64,000 nucleotides of DNA from NCBI GenBank assembly GCA_030706145.1, contig JAUZPB010000013.1, forward strand, positions 1 through 64,000. Direction: 5' to 3'. The position numbers and the translations under genes are program-made. How positions within the stretch are numbered: position 1 is the first letter of the stretch; every line of letters starts with the position of its first letter. This document shows positions 18,291-28,217 of this stretch, one piece after another. The stretch is from Bacteroidota bacterium. GTDB taxonomy: Bacteria > Bacteroidota > Ignavibacteria > Ignavibacteriales > SURF-24. The notes beneath the pieces are model-generated. The model did no database searches. It was not told the origin of the DNA and saw only the letters and a program-made list of their open reading frames with translations.

Positions 18291-19241
18291 TCAGAGTTTT
18301 CTCATTGCCAGGTGACCTGCTCCTATTAATCCAACATTTGTTCCAAGCTGCGATCCAACAATTTTGACATTTTCAGAAAACAAAGGCTGCGCCCATTTTG
18401 AAGCTTCTTCAGAAATAGCTCCAATGAACTGCTGCGCTGGTCCGAAAAGTGACCCCCCTAGAATAATTAACTCAGGATTAAACAGGCTAATTAAATTGGC
18501 TACTACTATTCCCCAATACTTCTGAGTTTGTAATAAAACCTTACGGGCTATTGGGTCTTTTGCCTTATATGCCTCAAAAATATCAAGAATGGTAAGTCGT
18601 GAAATATCCTTCTGTTTTAATTTCCCCTTGTAGCCCGGTTTTTTTATCGCCTCTTCGACTGATTTTATTATTCCGGAGCTTGAGGCTAGATATTCAAAAC
18701 AACCTTTTGATTTGTAGACTGGATCGAATTTTGTAGAAAGTGATAGCCATCCTACAGCTCCAACACCATCATTCAACCCATGCAGAATATTCCCATCTAT
18801 CATTATCCCTGCACCAATACCTTTACCAATTGAAAGATAGATGGCATTTTTCGTGTTTTGAGCAGCACCAAGCCACATTTCGCCTAGAATATAGCAGGTC
18901 CGTTTATTGGCTATTTTTACATGCAGGTTTTGTTCAATAAGAAGGGACTTCATATCCTGTTTAAGAGGATAATTATCCCACCCCTCTATATTAGGAGCCC
19001 ACACGCAACCTGTGCGGGAATAATATATCCCTGGAACAGAAATGCCGGCAGATTTGATTTGAATAGGTCTATTCTTAAACAGATGAAGTATCTTTGTTAT
19101 TTGATTCTTGATAAGGTTACTAACTTCATTACCTTTCAAACCATCAATGCTTTTGGTCTCCTTAAATAAAACTTTACCTGAATTACCTAATGCAGCGCTT
19201 GTTAGACTTGCACTTAATAGGTCAATTGCAATAACTGCCAA
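18291..19241 (-). CDS. ROK-fold protein lacking kinase motifs
   Basis: A 316-residue protein with the ROK (glucokinase/NagC) fold but no DNA-binding N-terminus. Recognisable parts: the start MAVIAIDLL, the phosphate-2 loop SIGKGIGAGIMIDG and the adenosine loop PELIILGGSLFG. Key residues are gone. The phosphate-1 motif DxGGT reads DLLSA (D7 onward). The catalytic Asp of the END motif is lysine (ANKRT, K113). GExGH reads GAVGW (W165). The CxCGxxGC zinc site retains only its last Cys (KSKGCFE). It is full length with no frameshift, so it appears maintained as a non-kinase, perhaps a sugar sensor or structural subunit. The role is unknown. Confidence 0.82.
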   Translation of the reverse strand: MAVIAIDLLSASLTSAALGNSGKVLFKETKSIDGLKGNEVSNLIKNQITKILHLFKNRPIQIKSAGISVPGIYYSRTGCVWAPNIEGWDNYPLKQDMKSLLIEQNLHVKIANKRTCYILGEMWLGAAQNTKNAIYLSIGKGIGAGIMIDGNILHGLNDGVGAVGWLSLSTKFDPVYKSKGCFEYLASSSGIIKSVEEAIKKPGYKGKLKQKDISRLTILDIFEAYKAKDPIARKVLLQTQKYWGIVVANLISLFNPELIILGGSLFGPAQQFIGAISEEASKWAQPLFSENVKIVGSQLGTNVGLIGAGHLAMRKL

Positions 19242-19537
19242 TATTACCTCTTTTTCTTTACAAAGAACCTGATAACAAATAGTAGTGATGTTAACAAATT
19301 ATTTTAAAACTCGCAAGAGAAATTTTAAATAATAAAGAATATAGCACTCCTTGACTTTAATAAATAATTTTTCTAAAGAAAAATAGAATGTGTGAAGCAA
19401 AATAGATAAATGTAGAAAACCCCTTGTCTGAAATTCATAATGAAAATAAAACAATGTGTCTTTAGGATCTGAAAATTTCCTTTTGTTAGGTGTAGCTCTA
19501 AGAAAAATTGAATCAAAATACTAAATAAAGGTAAAAC
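19242..19537. other. Divergent intergenic region before the TonB receptor
   Basis: 296-bp AT-rich spacer between the ROK-like gene and the receptor. A small ATTTTTC/GAAAAAT hairpin lies near 19368. Nothing else is recognised. Confidence 0.4.
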
Positions 19538-22500
19538 ATGAAATATCTAGACAAAGCAAGATCATTTATTTCCAGGACAATGCTGATAATTATCAGCCTC
19601 GTGATTTGTTCTGATCTGGTTATGGCTGGAAACGGAAAGATTACCGGTCGCGTAACGGACGGGCAAACTCATGAACCGCTTCCTGCTGTAAATGTTGTAA
19701 TTACTCATTCTGTCGTAAAAGATGGCGTCGAAGTCCCCTTAAGCAGAACTCTTGGCGCTGCAACAGATATCGACGGATACTATTTTATTATGGATGTCCC
19801 ACCTGGAGTTTATACAATAAGCGCTAGTTTGATTGGTTATGGGACAACTATACAAAAACTTGTAAAAGTTGATCTCGATAGGACAATCACTCTGAATTTT
19901 GACCTCTCATCTGCTTCAATCCAAACCGAACAGGTCGTCGTAACTGCAAAAAGAGAGATAATTAAGGCCGATGTTGCCGCTACTCAGGAAGTTATCTCCA
20001 CAGCAAGGATCGAACAGATGCCTGTTACAAGGGTCGATGAATTCCTTGGTAAAATAAAAGGAGTTGAACTGGTAAGCAATTCTGAAGGTAACGGCCTTAG
20101 CGTGCGCGGTGGGGCAATCCGTGAAACAGATGTAAGACTTGATGGTATGTCGCTTCAGGATCCAAGATCTGGTAACTCATATCTTGCATTTAACTCAACT
20201 ACTATTCAGGAAATGCAGGTCCTAACAGGCGGCTTTGAAGCTAAATATGGTGGCGTCCAATCCGGCCTTTTGAATGTAGTTACAAAAGAAGGACAAAGAG
20301 ATCGTTATACTGCATCGGTAAGGGTCGATGTGGCCCCTGCAAATCAAAAAAGGTACTTTGGCACAAATCCTTGGAGCGAAGATTCCTGGATATATAAGAT
20401 CCATACAGGAGAATATGCTTTTAATGGAATTCAGACCCATGCTGATTCTATGGCTGTACCTAGTGACTTCTGGAGCTGGAAAGGCTGGAATAGCTATAAA
20501 AAAGCTAAAAAACCAATCGAAATTGCGGCTTTAAGTGATTCTCAGATAATTGACCTGTGGAAAAAGCAGCATCCAATGTACTCTTATGGAACAAAACCTG
20601 ACTATTTTATTGAAGGAAGTATTACTGGCCCGGTTCCAGGATCTTTTATACCTCTTTGGGGTGATTATGCTGAAAAGTCTACTTTCCTTTTAGGATTTAA
20701 ATATGAAAACTCTCAATTTGCTTTTCCCCTTGGTGGACGTGATAGCTATAAGGACTGGAATAGTCAGTTAAAGCTGACTACTGTCTTCCCAGATGGTATG
20801 AAACTTTCAGTTAATGGTTTGTATGCAAAAACCTCAACCTTAAGCGGCGGTAGCGCTACTAGCTACGGGGGAGCTTTGTCTGATGTTGCCTCCAGCTTTG
20901 GTTTCTTGAATTCAACCGAGAGCTCAGTTATTTCCCAGGCTAAACTTATTAATGGAGATAACTTATCTCAGATCTTTAATAAAAGCCGCCTGCAATTTTT
21001 TGACCAGAAATATATTGTAGCTGGTTCCAAATTTACTCATACACTCTCGAGTAAAGCTTTCTATACTCTTGAATTCAATTTGGGATATACTGACCAGATG
21101 CTTCAACCCTTTAGAATGGACACTACCGGTGGTGCCAACACAATTTCTTTCTATAGTACTAAGGCAAAAAGAACCTTCACTTATTTGGTGCCTGACTATG
21201 GTAGCTTAAATGCATCTACTAATTATGCTTATGATCCACTTCTTGAATATAGAATTTTTGGTGGTACACAAAGAGTTGACTCATCATATACCTACACATA
21301 TCAATTAAAGGGTGATATTACTGCGCAGCTCGGTAGGCACAATCAGCTTGAAGCTGGATTTTTAGCTAAGCTTGAAGATTTCTTCATGTATTCAGGAACA
21401 TGGTATCAGTCCCAGCTCTCTTATACACCTGATACATGGCAGTATGTTAAATCACACCCTCTTCAGATGGGCTTATATGTTCAAGATAAAATGGAATTTG
21501 AAGGACTGATATTGAATGCAGGTTTGCGCCTTGATTACTTAAATCCTTTTAAGAAAGGCTACCAGGTCGAATTCCCATTGGCAGATGCTTACGCACAGCT
21601 GATCAATGATATTTATAATAACCTCCCTGGAGCATCAGGCAGTTATGAAAGATGGAGTAACTTCCGCGACTTGCTCGAAAATCCTCCGGGATGGCCGCAG
21701 ACAGAAAATAAGGTACAGGCTTATATTTCTCCAAGACTCGGCGTTTCATTCCCAATTACTGAAGCTAGCAAACTGTACTTTAATTATGGACATTTCTACC
21801 AGCGTGCACAAACTCAGTTCCTATATGACCTCTACGCTGTTCAGGGATCTGTAACTGTTCCAACACCTGGCCTTAAAATGGAAAAAACTGTTTCTTATGA
21901 ATTCGGGTATGAACAAATGTTCCTCTCAGATTTCGTCTTAAACGTTACGGCTTATTATAAGGACATTTCTAATCGCCCAATGGCCCGAACCTATAAGAAT
22001 TATTATGGCGACAATATTGTAACTGAATATTTCCCTGATGGATATAAAGACGTCAGAGGTGTCGAGTTAAGACTAGAAAAACCTGTAGGTAGATTTGTCT
22101 CTTTTAACGCTATGTATGATTATATGGTTACAAGCTCAGGTCAATCTGGTTTAGCAAAAATTTATGAAAATAAACTCGAAGCTCAGGACGAAATGCGCTC
22201 GGCTACTCAGGATAATCCAATACCTAAACCACGCGCAAATGTTAACTTAAATATCCATACTCCTTCTGACTTTGGCCCTGAATTCTTAGGAATAAACTGG
22301 CTTGGTAGTATTTATACAAACTTCTTCTTTGAATGGCGTGCTGGTGATAGGTTCGTTATCAATTCCGGTGAACCTGATATGAAGAACTGGATATGGGTTG
22401 ATGAAGTAAATACATGGAATATTGATTTCAGAGCCTCCAAAGCTTTCAATACTGATTTCGGTAGCATCGAATTTGTAGTGACTATAAAGAATCTTACAAA

Positions 22501-22696
22501 CAATAAATGGCTTAATACAGATAATATGACCCCCGCTCAGTTAAGTGAATATAAAAACTCACTCCATACTCCTGATAAAGGAGGCTCCGACAAATGGGGC
22601 GAATACGATAAAGACTATATTAAAACGGGGTGGTATGAGGCTCCTATATTCCTAAATCCAAGAAGAATTATACTTGGACTTCGTCTGAACCTCTAA
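19538..22696 (+). CDS. TonB-dependent outer-membrane receptor
   Basis: A 1052-residue outer-membrane protein. A signal peptide (cleavage near VMAGNGK) is followed by a carboxypeptidase-regulatory-like beta domain (GKITGRVTDGQTHEPLPAVNVVI, about 30-125), a plug domain (about 135-240, with SVRGGAIRETDVRLDGMS and YGGVQSGLLNVVTKEG) and a large beta-barrel ending in GLRLNL with a terminal aromatic-poor strand. The layout is that of SusC/RagA-like receptors that import oligosaccharides or other large nutrients with TonB energy. No SusD-like lipoprotein follows; instead there is a secreted beta protein and a PorV-like protein, so the receptor may serve surface display rather than uptake. First gene of a three-gene operon. 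Confidence 0.9.
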   Translation: MKYLDKARSFISRTMLIIISLVICSDLVMAGNGKITGRVTDGQTHEPLPAVNVVITHSVVKDGVEVPLSRTLGAATDIDGYYFIMDVPPGVYTISASLIGYGTTIQKLVKVDLDRTITLNFDLSSASIQTEQVVVTAKREIIKADVAATQEVISTARIEQMPVTRVDEFLGKIKGVELVSNSEGNGLSVRGGAIRETDVRLDGMSLQDPRSGNSYLAFNSTTIQEMQVLTGGFEAKYGGVQSGLLNVVTKEGQRDRYTASVRVDVAPANQKRYFGTNPWSEDSWIYKIHTGEYAFNGIQTHADSMAVPSDFWSWKGWNSYKKAKKPIEIAALSDSQIIDLWKKQHPMYSYGTKPDYFIEGSITGPVPGSFIPLWGDYAEKSTFLLGFKYENSQFAFPLGGRDSYKDWNSQLKLTTVFPDGMKLSVNGLYAKTSTLSGGSATSYGGALSDVASSFGFLNSTESSVISQAKLINGDNLSQIFNKSRLQFFDQKYIVAGSKFTHTLSSKAFYTLEFNLGYTDQMLQPFRMDTTGGANTISFYSTKAKRTFTYLVPDYGSLNASTNYAYDPLLEYRIFGGTQRVDSSYTYTYQLKGDITAQLGRHNQLEAGFLAKLEDFFMYSGTWYQSQLSYTPDTWQYVKSHPLQMGLYVQDKMEFEGLILNAGLRLDYLNPFKKGYQVEFPLADAYAQLINDIYNNLPGASGSYERWSNFRDLLENPPGWPQTENKVQAYISPRLGVSFPITEASKLYFNYGHFYQRAQTQFLYDLYAVQGSVTVPTPGLKMEKTVSYEFGYEQMFLSDFVLNVTAYYKDISNRPMARTYKNYYGDNIVTEYFPDGYKDVRGVELRLEKPVGRFVSFNAMYDYMVTSSGQSGLAKIYENKLEAQDEMRSATQDNPIPKPRANVNLNIHTPSDFGPEFLGINWLGSIYTNFFFEWRAGDRFVINSGEPDMKNWIWVDEVNTWNIDFRASKAFNTDFGSIEFVVTIKNLTNNKWLNTDNMTPAQLSEYKNSLHTPDKGGSDKWGEYDKDYIKTGWYEAPIFLNPRRIILGLRLNL

Positions 22697-22766
22697 ACTT
22701 TGAAATGAAATTTGAAGAGACTTTATAAAGTGTCTATAAAAAGATAAAAATTGTTAAGGAATAAAT

Positions 22767-24863
22767 ATGAAAAATAAAATAACTAGTGCTGTTGCAATAA
22801 TGCTGATGGTGCCATTTTCATTTGTGCTTTCACAGCGTAAATTTAATCCACCGCCAATGACACTTGATGTTGGTAATTTTAAAGTGATGATGAATAAACT
22901 CATGGGAGATGGCGGGCTACAGTCGCAATTTAGCTGGAATTTGGCAGGTGATTCACCTGAAAAAACTACTACATTTTTCTGGCCGCGCGATGAATATCAG
23001 TCAAATATGTTGTATCAGATCTTTAATCCTCTCTCATTAGATGACAATGGTATTAAAGACCAGGATGGAAAAACACAATCTATGATCATTAATGGTGAGA
23101 CTCTTACTAATCCGGGTAAAACCGATTGGGGATTAGAAACCAGACGCTACCGCCCACCTCACTTAACAGTCGATGGTGTCTCTCTGGATGCTCCTTATTT
23201 GTGGAAGGTTGATCCTAAACTGAAATCTGATATAAAAATCGAATTCGAAGATGTATTAGGCCAGTTCGGTATTAGAAGTCATGTCGAAATCTATGGCTTT
23301 AGCAACCAAACCGATGCAAATTACTTTATCTGGAAAGCTACTCATAAGTTTACAGGTGAACTAAAAGTCCCTCGTGACGCTATGAATTCAAAGGATACAA
23401 TCCCTGACCAAACAATAAACTTTTGGTGGCCTATTGCGTTTAGCTTTGGCCCTTCAAAAGCTGGCGCAAAAGCTGTTACAGGTTCATGGGGCTTTGAAGG
23501 TGAAGATGACCTTGATAGCTGGATGAAAGTTAAATCACAGCACAGTAACGTTAGCCGTGATTCATTATACATTGGCTATTATTATGATTCAAAAAATAAA
23601 GGTACTATTGCTTCATATCAAAATGGTTCGACTGATGATATGGGTGACCCAGATAGAATAAATGGTTACCTGTATTCTACACAAATTCCTGGCTATACAC
23701 TCTTATATGCTGATAAATCTTATGCCGAAAAAGTTGACGACAAATCACAACCTTATTCAATACCTCACGCTGGAATTGATGCTGACCTTTGGGGACGCAG
23801 AGGCTCTAGCCTGAAAGCTACTTACAAAGGTGACGATGGACGCGGTAGGTGGCCATTGGCCGCAGCGGAGCCTGAAAAAGGACCAATGAGATTTATTACT
23901 GTTGGACCATATTCACTTACAAAAGATTCAAAAATTGGCCGCTATGACTCAGTGACTTTTGTTTATGCTGTTGGCGCTGGCGGCATTGGCTGGAAGATGG
24001 CCGACTCGATTGGCCGTATGTGGTTCAACAAACAAATCTCTGACCAGGAAAAAGATGATTGGATCCTTAAAGGAAAAGATTCACTGGCAGTCACTTTAGA
24101 CAGGGCTAACTGGGCATGGAATAGATTAAGTAAAGGTTTATATGTACCTGCTGCGCCTCCCTCTCCTGATATGGTTGTCACTTCCGGACCTAACATTATT
24201 ACTGTAAACTGGTCTTACCCTGACCAATCTTATTTTAATGATGCTGAGACAGGTGTTGATGACTGGTATGCTTGGAGAGTATATCGTAAAAGAGGTGCAT
24301 TATATGTTAATGATCCACTCGATCAGAAAAGTAGATCCAGATGGGAATTGGTTTATGAAACAAAAGATAGAAATGTAACTTCATTTATTGATTCATCTGT
24401 GCAAAGAGGAGTCGACTATTACTATGCTGTAACAGCTGTAGATAATGGAACTCAGAATGGATATGATTATATCCCTAATCAGAAACTTGAAAGCTCAAGA
24501 TTTGTGACAAGTTCATTTGTCCCTGCAGTTGCATTCAAACCTGGTTTAGAGGAATCCGACAAAGTTAGAGTAGTCCCAAATCCAGCAACTAGAGCAGCCG
24601 GTAGCGTTTTATCTGCCGGTACACCCGATAAAATATCTTTCTTTAACCTTCCATATAAATGTACTCTAAGGATATTTACTGAAACAGGTGATCTGGTAAA
24701 GGTAATAGAACACAATGGTACAGCTGATGAAGAATGGAACCAACGCACTGATGGCAATCAGTATGTAAGCAGCGGTATTTACATTCTTGCAATTACTGAC
24801 GCACAGGGCCAATTTGGTAAGTCCTTAGATAACCAATTCGTAAAATTTATTATTGTCAGATAA
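22767..24863 (+). CDS. Secreted beta-rich protein, function unknown
   Basis: A 698-residue exported protein with a signal peptide (cleavage near VLSQRK). No enzyme motif is recognised. The N-terminal 450 residues are Trp- and Asp-rich, with phrases such as NFWWPIAFSFGPSKAG and WGRRGSSLKATYKGDDGRG. A fibronectin-III-like region (about 470-575: PDMVVTSGPNIITVNWSYPDQ and RGVDYYYAVTAVDNG) follows. The end (about 600-698: VRVVPNPATRAAG, CTLRIFTETGDLVKVIEH, VSSGIYILAITD) resembles a T9SS-type C-terminal beta domain although the last strands are atypical. It sits 70 bp after the TonB receptor and 37 bp before the PorV-like gene, which suggests a surface complex with both. Confidence 0.72.
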   Translation: MKNKITSAVAIMLMVPFSFVLSQRKFNPPPMTLDVGNFKVMMNKLMGDGGLQSQFSWNLAGDSPEKTTTFFWPRDEYQSNMLYQIFNPLSLDDNGIKDQDGKTQSMIINGETLTNPGKTDWGLETRRYRPPHLTVDGVSLDAPYLWKVDPKLKSDIKIEFEDVLGQFGIRSHVEIYGFSNQTDANYFIWKATHKFTGELKVPRDAMNSKDTIPDQTINFWWPIAFSFGPSKAGAKAVTGSWGFEGEDDLDSWMKVKSQHSNVSRDSLYIGYYYDSKNKGTIASYQNGSTDDMGDPDRINGYLYSTQIPGYTLLYADKSYAEKVDDKSQPYSIPHAGIDADLWGRRGSSLKATYKGDDGRGRWPLAAAEPEKGPMRFITVGPYSLTKDSKIGRYDSVTFVYAVGAGGIGWKMADSIGRMWFNKQISDQEKDDWILKGKDSLAVTLDRANWAWNRLSKGLYVPAAPPSPDMVVTSGPNIITVNWSYPDQSYFNDAETGVDDWYAWRVYRKRGALYVNDPLDQKSRSRWELVYETKDRNVTSFIDSSVQRGVDYYYAVTAVDNGTQNGYDYIPNQKLESSRFVTSSFVPAVAFKPGLEESDKVRVVPNPATRAAGSVLSAGTPDKISFFNLPYKCTLRIFTETGDLVKVIEHNGTADEEWNQRTDGNQYVSSGIYILAITDAQGQFGKSLDNQFVKFIIVR

Positions 24864-24900
24864 GTAAGTTAAATACTTGCCTGATACAATGGAGGTTATG

Positions 24901-25938
24901 ATGTTAAATATAAAATATATAAAATTAGTGCCGATATTTATAGCACTATTTTGCTTTCAGAGCAGTAATGCTCAAATTACAAAAAAAGCGCAGGTTGGCT
25001 TTCGCTTTCTTGAAAATCCTGTCTCTGCTGAGGTGGTAGGTAAAGGAGGCGTTGGTATCATTTCAACTCTCAACGCTAATGGTATTTTCTGGAACCCCGC
25101 TCTGATAGGTGAGATCCAGAGTGACGTCGATGTTACTTTGAACCATACAAAATTCATCGCCGATATCAACTATAATGCAGCAGCTGCTGCAGTCAAGGTC
25201 GGCAACTTCGGAGTCATAGGCGTTAGCTTGCTGGCCATGGATTATGGAACATTCTATCGAACCTATAGATCCAATAATTCACAAGGGTATGTTGATGCGG
25301 GTACTTTCTCACCAACTGCCTTTGCAGTTGGCCTTGCTTTCTCGCAAAAGGTCACCGATAGGTTCTCCTATGGTGTTCACCTAAAATATGTTAAGCAGGA
25401 CCTTGGAGATGCTATGGTTTCAACTGCAGGAGATAGCTGGGATGATCCTAAACTTGCTCTGCAATCCAGAAATTATTCTTCAAGTAAATTCAGTATGCCT
25501 CTTGCAATTGATGTAGGTGCTATATATGATTTTAAGTATAATGGAATTCGTTTTGCAGCTTCAATGCAGAATATATCAAAAGAATTTCAATATGAAAGCG
25601 AAGCTTTCCCAATGCCTTTTGCTGTAAGCTTTGGCGCTACTGTTGAACCTCTTGGATTCTTTGACCTTCAGGATAACTCATCAAAACTTGTCCTTAGTAT
25701 TGAATCCCGCCATCCTAGAGATTATGGCGAAAAGACAAAGTACGGCGCTGAATATACTTACCTTAATGCCTTTACTGCACGCGTAGGTTATATGAGTAAT
25801 TATGATGAACGTGGCTGGACAATGGGGGCAGGTGTAATGCAGGAATTCTCAGGTATTCCAATTAGGATCGATTATGCTTATCAGGCCTTTGGAATATTTG
25901 GTGGTGTACATCACGTATCTTTTGGTGTTAGTTACTAA
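24901..25938 (+). CDS. PorV/PorQ-family outer-membrane protein
   Basis: A 345-residue outer-membrane beta-barrel with a signal peptide (cleavage near SSNAQITKK). Features of the PorV/PorQ family (FadL-like barrels of type IX secretion): GFRFLENPVSAEVVGKGGVG, the early NANGIFWNPALIGEI segment, and the repeated barrel strands ending FGVSY. PorV recruits T9SS cargo to the attachment complex in Bacteroidetes. The start at 24901 is chosen for GGAGG at 24891-24895; the ATG at 24898 and a TTG at 24877 are in frame but are worse spaced. Last gene of the receptor operon, closed by a strong terminator at 26014. Confidence 0.82.
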   Translation: MLNIKYIKLVPIFIALFCFQSSNAQITKKAQVGFRFLENPVSAEVVGKGGVGIISTLNANGIFWNPALIGEIQSDVDVTLNHTKFIADINYNAAAAAVKVGNFGVIGVSLLAMDYGTFYRTYRSNNSQGYVDAGTFSPTAFAVGLAFSQKVTDRFSYGVHLKYVKQDLGDAMVSTAGDSWDDPKLALQSRNYSSSKFSMPLAIDVGAIYDFKYNGIRFAASMQNISKEFQYESEAFPMPFAVSFGATVEPLGFFDLQDNSSKLVLSIESRHPRDYGEKTKYGAEYTYLNAFTARVGYMSNYDERGWTMGAGVMQEFSGIPIRIDYAYQAFGIFGGVHHVSFGVSY

Positions 25939-26013
25939 TTACTTTTTTCAATTTCAACCATGAAATCTCCCTTGAATGGTTGGCAAAAATAAAGTAATTT
26001 CTCCCGTTAAATT

Positions 26014-26060
26014 ATCCCCCTTATCTTTATATAAGAAAGAAAGGGGGATGATTTTTTTTT
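26014..26060 (+). terminator. Strong intrinsic terminator of the receptor operon
   Basis: ATCCCCCTT (26014-26022) pairs perfectly with AAGGGGGAT (26041-26049), followed by GA and nine Ts. Confidence 0.93.
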
Positions 26061-26106
26061 GTAAAACTCAACCGGTATTATATCCGCAAAATAATCAGGG
26101 TATTCT

Positions 26107-27939
26107 ATGAAAAATTTTATTACCTTTTGTCTGGCCTTAACCGTTTCTTTATCTGCAAAGATCTTTGCTGCTGAGGGCTGGATTAGAATCAATCAGCTGG
26201 GATATCTGGAAAAATCAATTAAGGCTGCCGTTTTGATTACTGATGATATTACTCAGCTTAAATCTTTTGAAGTCTATGATGCAAAAACAAATAAACCTGT
26301 TTGGAAAGGGAAACAAATTAAGAGTTTTGGAAAATTCGGTAACTTTAAGAATTCCTTCAGACTCATCTTTACTGATTTTGAAAAAAATGGTACGTTCTAT
26401 ATTAAAGCCCATAATATACAATCACCTTCATTCCCAATTTCTAACAATGTTTATAATGGTACGGCTGACTTTTTGCTGAAGTATATGAGGCAGCAGCAGT
26501 GTGGATATAATCCTTTCTTAAAAGATTCTTGTCATACTCATGATGGATTTATCGTCGATAATCCCGAACTTAACCTTAAACATATTGACGTAAAAGGTGG
26601 ATGGCATGATGCTACTGATTATCTTCAGTATGTTACAACATCTGCAAATGCAACTTACCAAATGCTCTTTGCTTATATGCAGAATCCTTCGGCCTTTAAA
26701 GATGAATATGATAAAGATGGAAACCCTGGGAAAAATGGTGTCCCTGATATTTTGGATGAGGCCAAATGGGGCTTGGATTGGTTAGATAAGATGAACCCTT
26801 CAGATGAGATCATGTTCAATCAGATTGCTGATGATCGTGACCATGCTGGTTTCAGACTTCCTACAGTTGACTCGGTAAACTATGGTAAAGGACTTGAGCG
26901 CCCTGTATATTTCGTAACTGGAAAAGTCCAAGGCTTAGGAAAACCAAAAAATAGAACGACCGGCGTTGCCTCCACTGCTGGAAAATATGCCTCTGCTTTT
27001 TCATTAGGATCAGTACTTCTTAAAGATTATTATCCCGAGTTTGCACAAAAAATTGCTGATAAAGCAGTAGCAGCTTATAAGTTTGGGAAAAAATATCCTG
27101 GCGTCTGTCAGACTGCATGCTTTGTTTCTCCATATTTTTATGAGGAGGAAAACTATACTGATGATTTGGAACTTGCAGCCGTACAGCTTTATAATGTTAC
27201 AGGTGATAAACAATACTTAAAAGATGCTGTGCAGTATGGTTGCCTTGAACCTGTTACTCCATGGATGGGTGCCGATACAGCAAGCCATTATGAGTGGTAT
27301 CCTTTTATTAACCTTGGCCATTTCCTTCTTGCTAAATTGGATAACCCAAAGGTTGCCGGAAAATTCCTTCCGTTTATGAAAAAGGGACTTGAAAATGTTT
27401 TTCAACGCGGTAAAGATAATCCTTTCCTTATAGGAATTCCATTTATATGGTGCTCAAATAATCTTGTAAGCGCACTTATTTCACAATCAAAATTGTATTC
27501 ACAGCTCTCTAAAGATACAAAATACCTTGAGATGGAAGCTGCACTTCGCGATTGGTTATTTGGATGCAACCCATGGGGAACAAGTATGATAATTGATCTA
27601 CCTGAAAATGGCGATTCACCTCAGGATCCACATTCTTCTCTTTGGGTAAAAAATCATTATAAAATTTCCGGTGGCTTGGTAGATGGTCCAATTTATGGAT
27701 CTATATTTAAGTATCTTGAAGGACTTAAAATAGTTAATGGCGATGAGTATGAAAAGTTCCAGTCTGACTTTGCTGTTTACCATGATGACTATGGAGACTA
27801 TTCAACAAATGAACCTACTATGGACGGAACTGCAAGTCTTTCTTTCTACCTGTCTGCCATGCAGGTTGATGGTGAAAAAGCTGAGCAGATGAAAAATAAG
27901 CAGACTAGTACCCAGTTACCTGAAAAGAAAAATAACTGA
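26107..27939 (+). CDS. Glycoside hydrolase family 9 protein (endoglucanase-like)
   Basis: A 610-residue exported enzyme. A signal peptide (cleavage near KIFAAEG) is followed by an N-terminal Ig-like domain of the cellulase type (about 22-115: WIRINQLGYLEKS) and the (alpha/alpha)6 GH9 catalytic domain. Predicted catalytic residues are the aspartates in GGWHDATDY (D168, D171) and the acid E569 in STNEPTMDGTASL. GNPGKNGVPDILDEAKWGLDWL is another family hallmark region. GH9 enzymes invert beta-1,4-glucan or related linkages; cellulose is only one possible substrate. No T9SS sorting domain and no binding module is visible, so it may stay periplasmic or on the membrane. It has its own promoter after the upstream terminator and its own terminator. 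Confidence 0.92.
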   Translation: MKNFITFCLALTVSLSAKIFAAEGWIRINQLGYLEKSIKAAVLITDDITQLKSFEVYDAKTNKPVWKGKQIKSFGKFGNFKNSFRLIFTDFEKNGTFYIKAHNIQSPSFPISNNVYNGTADFLLKYMRQQQCGYNPFLKDSCHTHDGFIVDNPELNLKHIDVKGGWHDATDYLQYVTTSANATYQMLFAYMQNPSAFKDEYDKDGNPGKNGVPDILDEAKWGLDWLDKMNPSDEIMFNQIADDRDHAGFRLPTVDSVNYGKGLERPVYFVTGKVQGLGKPKNRTTGVASTAGKYASAFSLGSVLLKDYYPEFAQKIADKAVAAYKFGKKYPGVCQTACFVSPYFYEEENYTDDLELAAVQLYNVTGDKQYLKDAVQYGCLEPVTPWMGADTASHYEWYPFINLGHFLLAKLDNPKVAGKFLPFMKKGLENVFQRGKDNPFLIGIPFIWCSNNLVSALISQSKLYSQLSKDTKYLEMEAALRDWLFGCNPWGTSMIIDLPENGDSPQDPHSSLWVKNHYKISGGLVDGPIYGSIFKYLEGLKIVNGDEYEKFQSDFAVYHDDYGDYSTNEPTMDGTASLSFYLSAMQVDGEKAEQMKNKQTSTQLPEKKNN

Positions 27940-27979
27940 AAATCTATAGTTCTCTAAAAAGATAAATCTTTTATTTTTG

Positions 27980-28014
27980 GGCTCCAATTGTTTTTTACGG
28001 TCGGAGCCTTTTTT
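27980..28014 (+). terminator. Intrinsic terminator of the GH9 gene
   Basis: GGCTCC (27980-27985) pairs with GGAGCC (28003-28008), followed by a T-run to 28014. Confidence 0.88.
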
Positions 28015-28053
28015 GTGCGTATTTAATCAAAATTGGCCTTCTAGCACCGAAAG

Positions 28054-28092
28054 TTAACATTAACTTAACAATAAAATAATACTGAGTTAATA
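28054..28092 (+). promoter_or_regulatory. Putative Pho box before the lipid-remodelling pair
   Basis: TTAACA at 28054-28059 and again at 28065-28070, followed at the same 11-bp step by ATAATA (28076) and TTAATA (28087). Direct TT(A/T)ACA-like repeats every 11 bp are the recognition pattern of PhoB/PhoP-type regulators, as in the Bacillus PhoP box. On the minus strand the two strong units read TGTTAAG-N4-TGTTAAC, matching the pst repeats at 30502 in opposite orientation. Located about 125 bp before the metallophosphoesterase start. Confidence 0.62.
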
Positions 28093-28217
28093 ATGATCTG
28101 CTATATTTCTTTGTAAGCTTTACTTACTTTTATTTCGTTAGCTTTCTTTAAGAAATAATGAAAATATATGATAATTTAAGTCTTTGGTAAACAAAGTTAA
28201 ATAAAGAAAGTATATAA

